A stretch of 64,000 bases of DNA from Oscarella lobularis (taxonomy: Eukaryota > Porifera > Homoscleromorpha > Homosclerophorida > Oscarellidae), in NCBI RefSeq assembly GCF_947507565.1, contig NC_089184.1, positions 2,852,001 to 2,916,000 of the forward strand. Direction: 5' to 3'. A program made the position numbers and the translations under genes. The notes below the pieces were generated by a model. It was not told the DNA's origin. It made no database searches and worked only from the letters and a program-made list of their open reading frames with translations. Numbering within the stretch: position 1 is the stretch's first letter; each line of letters starts with the position of its first letter. Positions 56,010-64,000 of the stretch are shown here, in pieces.

Positions 56010-56289
56010 AGGAATCGATATCATATACGGATGTGTTCGTTTGTGCTGCGCCTTTCCGGTTTCTAAGTTTGTAATTGCTTGACACCCCGCCCCTAAAGCT
56101 AGCTGATGCATGAACGGCTATAGTTCGATCGATTCTTCTATGACTGCTATATGAATGTTCACAGACTTATCACCTGCCGAGAAAAGGAAGCTGAGAGCCA
56201 ATCATAACTGAACATTGGTGAGGCCCCCTTTTAGGAGTCACCATCACTAGAGCCACGGGATAATTGCTCGCAGCGACCGTTGCGAATAT

Positions 56290-56610
56290 CGCACGCACGT
56301 ATACTTCCAGTCACATAAAGACTAACCTCTTAGGTCCTTCTCGGTCACAGGAGAAAGGAACTCGACTAACGACGGAGGAGAGACGAGCCTCGAAAGAGAA
56401 ATGATAACTTCGGTTCCTGGGCGAGAAGGCTGGACTGAGATGAGTCGACTGCCCCATCTACGCATAGGCCTTTGAGTCACCGTCACACAGAATAATCGAC
56501 TTGCGTCTGCGAGCCTTACCTTACGCTTTGCAAGCGAAAAACTCAAAATAGAACCCCTTAGGGAGCCTCACTTTTTTGTTACAACACCAGTCGCTTGGAA
56601 AAAGTAGTTT
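56290..56610. repeat. Inverted dispersed repeat, left member
   Basis: The sequence (CTTCCAGTCACATAAAGA, AGGAGAAAGGAACTCGACT, CTTACGCTTTGCAAG, CAGTCGCTTGGAAAAAGTAG) matches 60957-61262 in inverted orientation with moderate identity. The pair flanks the crystallin-like and secreted-protein genes. No coding function is evident. Confidence 0.7.
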
Positions 56611-57863
56611 GAACGATATCTCAGTACAGTCGAAACGTGTCTTGCGAAAAAAAGTCAGTGAAAAGGTTGACCTTTCGATGACCATCCTTTCGATGACTGT
56701 TACGTACCCGGATAAAGGTACGTGTTCACTTTCGAGTCTTTTTCGGACTTGTCGTACCTGACTCAGTATGCAGCGAAATTGATCCATTAGCGTTGACGCC
56801 CTTTCTCAACACGGCTCCCTTCGTCCCGAATCCAATTCAACAAATAATGGCACGAGAGCTCTTCTATCAGATTCGATCCCCACGACGAGTACGTTCTACG
56901 ATGACCAGGACGGCAATACAGGAAACTTAACGCTGTCTCCTCACACGCTCGACAACGTAGAGCCAATGTACGCCTGATTTTTGTACTCAATTGACGGCGG
57001 AACAGCCTCGATCTGCGTGGGCGTTTCTCGCCAGGAAGTCCTATTGCATCGTTTCCCGGTAAACTCTTCTTTTCTTCTATGATAGAACGCCAGGGATGTC
57101 CATTCCTTGTTCGCCATCTTGCTTTCTCGCGTGACGTCACATGCACTGCGAAATAAGAAAACGACCCAAAGCACCCGATCAGATAGTTTGATATAAGCAG
57201 CATATCATTATCAGGATTACGAAATGAGTATATACGAACGTAAACACATATATTGATTGCATGACACTGCTGTACGCGTCAATCAAAATTTTCCGGGGGC
57301 CCCATGCAGCCACCCCGGTTCCTACGCCACTAAGTTATGACTTCGCATGTTTCGCGAAGACCGTTTGTTTCAGCGTAAAGGACGCGGTGGGGCGACACCC
57401 AATGCTCAGACTCACCTCTGCACTTTATCTGGTATGTAGCTAATGAATAGGAATCTATACCTCCTCCAGCGCTTCGGCGACGTAAGGATAACAAGGAAGC
57501 GAAGTCGTTAGCTTCCTTAGCTTCCGAGAAAGCCGAGAGATTATTCAAATTAGATGATCAACATCCACTATGACGTCTTCTTTATTTGAAGCTTCTGCAG
57601 CTTGCCAAAGCAGATGCGATGGTTAGACTGGCATACCGCAGAAAGAGTCTTTACGACGGTCTTCTTCAAAACTCGAAAGTTATTAGGTGAAGTTTTTCGT
57701 TTTCTTTTTGCGAGAAAAAGTATAAAGTAATGGTACAGCACCAACCAAGATGTCTGGGTGGATGTTTATTTTCTAAAACCATATGCAAGCTCGTTATAGC
57801 GTCATGACTCATGCGGTATTGCTGTGGCTTCATGATACGTAATTGTCGTCCTGCCGCGTGGCC
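56611..57863. other. Intergenic region upstream of the crystallin gene
   Basis: Only short overlapping ORFs are present (56787-57203 minus, 57261-57443 plus, and others) without family features. I see no gene, RNA or clear repeat here. Confidence 0.45.
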
Positions 57864-57872
57864 TATATAAAG
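57864..57872 (+). promoter_or_regulatory. TATA box of the two-exon crystallin gene
   Basis: TATATAAAG, a near-consensus TATA box, lies 59 bases upstream of the ATG at 57931, implying a transcription start near 57900. Confidence 0.7.
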
Positions 57873-57930
57873 TAGCGGCTGCTAGCTGGCTGGAAGCATA
57901 TACTCTCTACTTCTTGATCATTCAGCATCA

Positions 57931-58502
57931 ATGGCTAAGCTTACTCTTTATACTGACCAAGGTGCCGAATACTCGATCTCTTCTAGCAATGAAGATCTCA
58001 CCAACTTGGGATATGGAACGTTCACGAGCTGCCAGTCACAAGGAGGACGATGGATCGTCTACAAAAATACGCAATATAATCGTCCTGACAGTAGTCGTAC
58101 TGTAGAAAACCAACCGTCCGACATTCAAGTCGTTTCGCCTGGACCACTTATGGTGCTTAATCCGATTACGTCTGCATACCTTATTCCCGATTCGCGCGAG
58201 ACTGCAATCTTTTTTTATGACAACTACTACGGAGGACCTCGCCAAGACTCCTCGACGTCCATTTTTGATGTAAAGCGTTCTAGAAGTTCAGCTAGTGCTG
58301 ATCGAATACATTTTGCCTTTAGCTCAATCTGGCTCCTCCCGACGGCGTTTCTTCCTCTATAATCAACGGAGGCACCTGGGAAGTGTACTCAAAGAAGAAA
58401 TTTGAAGGTCCTCGCTTTCGCAAGACTCAAGGAGACTATCCTACACCGGACTCTCTTGGAGTGCCTAACGACACCATAAGAAGCGTGAAGAATATCGACT
58501 AA
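57931..58502 (+). CDS. Beta/gamma-crystallin-fold protein, two exons, 172 residues
   Basis: Exon 1 is 57931-58269 and exon 2 is 58323-58502, with a 53-bp GTAAAG...TTTAG intron in phase 0. Reading straight through gives a false stop at about 58362. The protein starts MAKLTLYTDQGAEYSI (first Greek-key strand), has FFYDNYYGGPR, and after the intron GGTWEVYSKKKFEGPRFR, GDYPTPDSLGVPNDTIRSVK, a full crystallin motif with the conserved S-h-K end. Layout and length match the 168-residue gene at 20729-21235. No signal peptide, so it is probably cytosolic. Structural or calcium-binding roles are known in the superfamily; none can be fixed here. Confidence 0.85.
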
Positions 58503-58579
58503 AAGTTGAAACGGTGATATCGTAACTTTAGACATTTTGCTTTGAGTTCTTCTGTCTTGTATGTACATCTTGTGTGTTT

Positions 58580-59140
58580 GCATTCTAGAAATGATTGTTC
58601 TTAGTGTCAAACAGGCGAATTTATCTTTCTTCAAGTGGAAACGTTATCTGCCAAATTTGCTCTGCAGAACAACGCTTTGACAGATTTACGATGTCGGGTT
58701 TCGGCGAGATGAGACTCGATTGCGTTCGGACGATAAAACTAAGTTCTGCTGAAAGGCAGAACTGGGCTCTCCTCTGGGCGGGGAGCGGAGAACATTTTAT
58801 GGCTTTGATATTTTGGTAGAGAACGACGCGGGGAATCCCGCATCTCTCAGATGTCGGTGTCAGGTATGTAATAGGAAATGAAAGTGCTGACTATTCTACA
58901 GACAGGTTTTCGTGTTGTTTGCGTTGTTTACGTTGTCTGTATGCTGTTTCTTTGTTGTTGCGACTGGCGCTCTTTTCTCGACATCCGGGTATCGATCTGG
59001 TCTTGGTCTTTATCCGGGTCAGGGTCGGAGAAAAGCTAACGTTTTGACTGAAATGTTTTGCAAGACGCTCTTCGGTTATGCGGGTAGGCTTTTCATAACA
59101 GTTTCTATAGCTTCTGGCGCATTTCTGAAAAGGTGAGGCT
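58580..59140 (+). other. Possible two-exon gene with a membrane segment, unrecognised
   Basis: A segment ending with a donor-like GTATGT at 58864 is followed by an acceptor-like CTACAG at about 58901 and an open frame containing LFALFTLSVCCFFVVATGAL. An overlapping frame (VVCVVYVVCMLFLCCC) is also hydrophobic, so the choice of frame is unclear. No ATG or family motif decides it. Confidence 0.25.
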
Positions 59141-59836
59141 CCCTAAGTGGTTCCGCGAACAGATTATCGCCCTTGGGAAGCGTAACGTAAAGCTTGCGAC
59201 ACGTCTTTATTATTCTATTTGACGATAGACTAATTGCCTGCGTTTTTACATAGTGGTCCGTCACCGCCTAATTAAGAGACGAATTTATCCGTCGCCCTTT
59301 CGAAGCCCGTTTCTTGAACACAGAACAGACGGCATCGATTAAGGTAAACTTAATTACTATTCTCTTCGGGACCCCTCGTGGGGGATAAACCCAACGCCTC
59401 ATCTGCGCAGATTGCTTCATTGACAAGAGAGTCGTCAGCTCGAATAGTAAGAAGAACACCCATATTTCGTAGCCAATCGCGCATTGACTCGCTTCTTTAC
59501 TTAGAAGCGAATTCCGTTGTGAAAACACCTACGGTAACACCCTCCATCGTACTAGTTTAGAGGTATAGAATCTAGGCTCTAGCTGTTAGGCTGTGGTGGA
59601 AGTGAATGGTGATCGTGTAGAGTGCAACATGGGTATACTTTTTACACACCCCGATGTGTAGACTATAGCAATACACCAGAAGCGCTGGTTTGATTTGCAA
59701 AACACTTAGAATTTGTTTCTGCACAAGCCTGGGAAACTTAACATCCGATACATACAACAGTGAGACACACAAAGAGACAAATCAACACATCGCTAGGCAA
59801 AACTGACGGCATGGCATGCAGAAACCCTTCAGCCCC

Positions 59837-60368
59837 TTATTCCGTCACCGGGCAATAAATGATATATTCAGTCCAGAAATCGGGCTTTCCAGGAACGCCA
59901 GTGGGAACGCCAATTTTTTGATAGACGATTGACTTAACTGTTGCGTTCCATATTTTAGTGTAATCGTTCCCGGAATCCATGGCAACAGCTACGTCCCGCA
60001 TGGGGTAATCGTCTTCTAGGTGAAGGAGAGTGCAACCGCTTCCAGCAACGTGGGATACGTTGAAAAGAAACATAGCACTACCGTGGTTAAACGGGGCTTC
60101 ACTTCCCGGAAGGTAGACTATTTGATCGTTTGAGACTGTAGCATTGCCGTCTCCGATATTGAGCACGGAAGGATTATCCCCACCAAAGGGAGCATAATAA
60201 ACTTTTTGGTCGCGAAAAGAGATGGAATTTTTTAGATAGGCCTGTAGAAAGAGCACGTCGTTCAACCACTATAAAAGTGCTTTGTTCAACTGATCTTACG
60301 CTAGCCGACAGTGAAATAACTGCAAAAAGAAATGCCAAAGGAAGGGTAGTTGCAAGACGAAAACTCAT
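59837..60368 (-). CDS. Small secreted protein, two exons, about 166 residues, family unknown
   Basis: Exon 1 (60368-60300) encodes the signal peptide MSFRLATTLPLAFLFAVISL. A 31-bp intron (60299-60269, GTAAGA...TATAG) joins in phase 0 to exon 2 (60268-59837), which begins WLNDVLFLQAYLKNSISF and ends CPVTE. The mature part has several Asn-linked sites (NAT, NVS, NAT), two Cys, and strands such as DQIVYLPGSEAPF and TKIWNATVKSIVY. Without the intron the signal and the body are in different frames, which supports the splice. An upstream in-frame ATG at 60386 would add six residues. A TATA-like GATAAATAG lies at about 60448-60456. Beta-rich and secreted by inference. Confidence 0.65.
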
Positions 60369-60956
60369 GGTTGCACAGGAGTTCAACGCGATAACAGGAG
60401 ACGTCGGAGCTTGAGGACTTTCTGGACGTTGTGTGGCTACTGCAAGCTATTTATCTTTCTCGCCCGTTGCCTGTGAAAAATTTAATTTATTCAAAAGGAC
60501 CACATGTAAAAAGCGCCAGCCGGTTCTCTGATCTCAACCTCAAAGTCAGAATTTTTGTAGATCTCGCCGTAGAAGTCGATGATGTAAGTGAAGCGCGTTG
60601 TAATACGACTGTCTGCTGCCCCGTTAGGTTATAGTGCTACGAAGTCGGTCTTTGCTTGAAATGCGGGGGCGGGGTAAAGAAGCTTTTACCGCAAAGGATC
60701 CCCTACGAAGCGGTCGCGTTTGTGGTCAACACAGGCCTACCACCAAAGCAGCTGACGGTCAGCTGCTTGGTCAGCTGCCGTTGAAAAGGTCCGATTACCC
60801 ATTCCCGAGAAAGCATTCAGTCAAACTGTTCACTTTTCCGAATGTTACCCGGATAAAGCAGTATCTGACTATGATCTGACCGCCCTTCCTTCATCATCGT
60901 CTTGCGCGTGCATACCTGCGTCATGGGAAGCGAACCTATAATACTGGGATATCTTA

Positions 60957-61262
60957 CAAACTACTTTTTCCAAGCGACTGATGTCGTCACCAAAATGTGA
61001 GACTCCCTAACGGATTCCATTTTAATTTTTTCACTTGCAAAGCGTAAGGTAAGGCTCGCACACGCGAGTTGATTTTTCTCTTTGACTGTTACCCTATGGC
61101 CTATGCTTTGACGGGGCGTTCGACGCATCTCAGTCAAGCCCAGGAACCGAATTTATGATTTTTCTTTCGAGTCTCGTCTCTCCCCCGTCGTAAGTCGAGT
61201 TCCTTTCTCCGGTGACCGAACAGGACCTAAGAGGTTGTTCTTTATGTGACTGGAAGTATACG
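60957..61262. repeat. Inverted dispersed repeat, right member
   Basis: Inverted partner of 56290-56610 (CTACTTTTTCCAAGCGACTG, CTTGCAAAGCGTAAGG, ATGTGACTGGAAGTATACG). Both members contain the AGCGTAAGG segment next to a run of A or T. Confidence 0.7.
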
Positions 61263-62104
61263 TGCGAGCGATATTCACAACGGGACGCGCGACTAAGTCA
61301 GAGCGATCTGCATGACTCTCTTTTGCAGAAATGGTATTACAAGAACCGGATAGCTTCCTGGGAGAGATAATCACTGAAGCACGACAAAACCGGATGCAAA
61401 CTCGGAGAAGGCCGCCTTCAAAACATAAAGCTTTTAGGAAGAAACCGATTAACGCCAGGCTATTTCTGGAAAAGTAAGCAAGTCAGTCGAGAGAACGCTC
61501 TCTTTTACAGACAGCCAAAACTATACTGACATAAGACAAAGCTACTGTACTTGTATCTGGCTACTATGCAGTATGGGGGCGGGGAAGAATATGGGGGGCC
61601 CGGTCAGCTTTCCGCGCAAATTCCCAGCTCGAGCAGCAATACAATAATTTTTGCGATCTGAAAACACCGTCTCTTCGATGCATTTTACCTTTCTAAGCAT
61701 TCGTGGGACACTTTCTCGACAATTCCATCGCGCACGGTGAACGCGAAAGGCTTTTTCTTCCAAGACTCGATCGATTGGATTAGCTGCTACGTAGCCTTTT
61801 CCTTATGTTTCGATCACAACCTCTCTCGAGATCGAGACGCCATCTTAGTTGAGGAGTGCTTCCCGTAAGGTTAGGTCACCTGACTATGTCAGTGGAAAGG
61901 CCCGGTCACTACGGGACGCGACCCGTATCCACTGTCCAGCGGTCCAGCCCTCGATCTATCCGTCTTTCTCGATTCTACCTAAGGCGAGGAGCAGATTGAA
62001 GAAGCTTTTTAGATAAATGCTTTGTGCGTAGGTGTTTTAGTTCAGATTGTGGAGTGCTTTCTTCTCGTTGCAAGTTTTTTTCTGATCACCCAACGAAGAA
62101 CTTC
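61263..62104. other. Intergenic region, no recognised gene
   Basis: Short ORFs such as 61542-61763 (minus) have no recognisable motifs. Nothing else is supported. Confidence 0.45.
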
Positions 62105-62404
62105 ATGATATTCGAACTCTTACTAGCCTGGATCGTGTGGATCGTGCTCTGTTTAGTCTGGTGGGACGATAGAAGTTTTTCCATTGTGGAAGACGATGAA
62201 GATGAAAAGAAGCAAATCGTCAACATCCGGGGGCGAGATGCACTTGATCACTATTTTCGGAGCCTTCCCAGGGGCTACTATTTGGTGGACAAAGACGAAA
62301 ACGCTGTGTTTGGTTACAAAAATTTTACGTCCGGTCAGACGTATTTTCGCCGACGTCGAAATGCAGCAAGAAGAGAGATCGTTTCTCCTGGATCCACCCA
62401 ATAA
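62105..62404 (+). CDS. Small single-pass membrane protein, 99 residues, unrecognised
   Basis: The open frame extends upstream to 62024 without an ATG; the first ATG at 62105 gives a strong membrane segment, FELLLAWIVWIVLCLVWW, right at the start. It is followed by an acidic stretch (EDDEDEKKQ), RDALDHYFRSLPRGYYLVDK and a basic run FRRRRNAARRE. This looks like a signal anchor with a short domain. An upstream exon is possible. No family is recognised. Confidence 0.45.
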   Translation: MIFELLLAWIVWIVLCLVWWDDRSFSIVEDDEDEKKQIVNIRGRDALDHYFRSLPRGYYLVDKDENAVFGYKNFTSGQTYFRRRRNAARREIVSPGSTQ

Positions 62405-64000
62405 ACATTAATACATAGATAAGAAAAAAATACGCAACACACCACATAAAAAGAGAGAGACAAAATATACAATCAAGCTACGCAACTCAGTTTTGGAAAA
62501 TTGTCTGTGGCTCTATATACATAGAGCTCTTGCTGAACCAAAAACGCTTACGTTCACGTTTGGCTTCAACATCACGGATAGGAGTCGCGAAGGATTTTTC
62601 ATTTACAACTGCAATCGGTACGTAGGTCAATACTATATATGAATCGATCGAGAAAATGGTTTCTAGTCTCATTAAAATGTTTGAGCGAAGCCCTCAGCAA
62701 TTGGACGGCAGGCCGTAAAGATGGTTCTTGAGATTTTTTCCTTTCTAACAGGCCTTGATTTACGTTTAGGGAGTATAGAGGAGTCGTTTGTAGGCCATGC
62801 AGTTTTGTAATTTCACAGGGTATAGCCTACATGTGCGCTGATATTAGGAATTGTCAATGTTCCCTACGTCGTATTGCAACCTACCAACAACAAGCAGGAT
62901 TTTGCCGATCCTCAAGCAAGCTAGTTATTTATTCGATCTTAGAGAGCCTGTCTTGATTAGCAGTTTTTATTTATGTAGGAGTATCGCTTTCTACTTAAAG
63001 CTATGAATGAACATCTTGTGCAATACTGGCGAGACGTGAACATCAGTAAGACTAGACGCGTCTCATACGTCAGGATGATTTATTTAATTTAAAACTTTGC
63101 GTTAAGGAGATTTGACGGATTTTTGGTAAGCCATCATGCATGATAAATTCATTGGGCACCAAATTATTCATTGCAAGGAATCACTTTGGCTATTCACAGT
63201 CAAAACCGTGGACCGACCAGGCTTCCAACGAGTCTAGGTACGTCAAATACAGGCGGTCTAAGGTTAAGATAGAAATGCAATGCGGTACGTACGTCGGGAA
63301 GTTGCTCTTATACTTGTCGCCGGCGCTTTTAGCACGTCTATTTAGACTTGTGCCTTAAATGGAGAAAAATCCCTTTTTCGATCAGACATTTTAATTTCAT
63401 CTTTACCGATGACTGGACGTGCAGTCTCAGTTGGGATTTAAGTAGCAACAGGTAATTGTAATTAAGCGAATAATCGTAGAAGCAAACTAATGACTGAGAG
63501 AATTAGCAGTTGTTCAAAGCCGGAGAAAGAGGCTGCTATTAGAACAGTACGTCTGACGAAAGCCACCCCAGCTGAGAGCCGTCGATCAGGCGCGGTGCGT
63601 ATCTCGTTGATAAAAGAGATCTAATAAATTATCTATACGTTTACGCTTAATTAATTTGTCGCAAGGTGTCAGCTCAGCCGCCAGCTCCTGGCCGCTCTTT
63701 TTCGTTAACAACAAATGTAGTAGGTTGAGGCGCGTCCTTTATACTGCGTTGCCCTAATTCTACCGTTGCATGAAGGCTGGTGCTTCTAGAAAACGAGGCT
63801 TTTCGGCGGACGATCACACCGACAGCGGAAACGTGTTTTCTAACTTCATAACACCGCTACCAATGGTTCGTATTACGTCGTGTTATTTAGAGTAATATGC
63901 GCTAGTTATAACGTTTGTGCTTGGTACATCGTCACGCTGTCTTGTTTACAAATTAAGAAAGATATTTAGGCAAATTCCTCTATAAAGTCGATTCACCGCG
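62405..64000. other. Terminal region with no recognised gene
   Basis: AT-rich sequence with short ORFs only (62487-62672 minus, 63140-63358 plus). The minus-strand frame at 62487 opens as METIFSIDSY-type sequence without motif support. I see no gene, RNA or repeat that can be defended. Confidence 0.4.

Noticed and set aside
1-64000. tRNA, rRNA or other structured RNA genes
   Set aside because: I looked for tRNA-like cloverleaf motifs and rRNA-like stretches by eye and found none I could defend; a covariance-model scan would be decisive.

Overview
This window is eukaryotic, most likely from an early-branching animal such as a sponge (a homoscleromorph is my low-confidence guess). The evidence is the genes: many have short GT-AG introns of about 30-60 bp (one GC-AG), and TATA-like boxes sit upstream of several starts. 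The content is metazoan: apextrin-like MACPF/ApeC proteins, beta/gamma-crystallin-fold proteins, a type I receptor with EGF, CUB, Ig and TSP1 modules, PARP, F-box, THAP, MOXD/DBH-like, papain-family, GH63-like and P450 sequences. There are two 200-base N gaps (14204-14403 and 48179-48378).

Layout. (1) 0.5-5.4 kb: two divergent, intronless, intact apextrin-like genes sharing a 1.3 kb intergenic region. (2) 6.8-18.5 kb and 19.5-27.5 kb: an old, decayed tandem duplication. The same order recurs in both units: F-box/FBXO22-like, MOXD-like monooxygenase, papain-family peptidase, a Cys-containing conserved ORF, then a small hydrophobic protein on the minus strand. Unit I also carries a multi-pass membrane gene joined to a PARP-like domain. 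Unit II carries a beta/gamma-crystallin gene and a THAP fragment. (3) 27.9-29.5 kb: a 1.6 kb near-perfect palindrome, followed by a broken GH63-like glycosidase. (4) 32.5-44.0 kb (copy A) and 45.4-55.2 kb (copy B): a much younger tandem duplication of three genes: a secreted PKD-like protein (minus), a cystathionine gamma-lyase-like enzyme (plus, intact in both copies) and the multidomain receptor (plus, mostly open in A, clearly broken in B). (5) 55.6-64 kb: a P450 remnant, a two-exon beta/gamma-crystallin gene, a small secreted protein and a small single-pass membrane protein.

Transposon signature. Palindromic elements with TAGAGTC... ends and TA target duplications recur. One sits in an intron of receptor A, and copy B preserves the exact empty site. 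Another sits at the A/B junction.

How the genes may work together is inference. Many products are secreted or on the cell surface (apextrins, receptor, PKD protein, crystallin-like proteins), and the receptor and the multi-pass protein both have acidic tyrosine-containing tails. This resembles a rapidly duplicating surface or immune-type neighbourhood, not a single pathway. Splice models were built by eye from GT/AG sites, phase agreement and comparison of duplicates; no alignment or database search was run.
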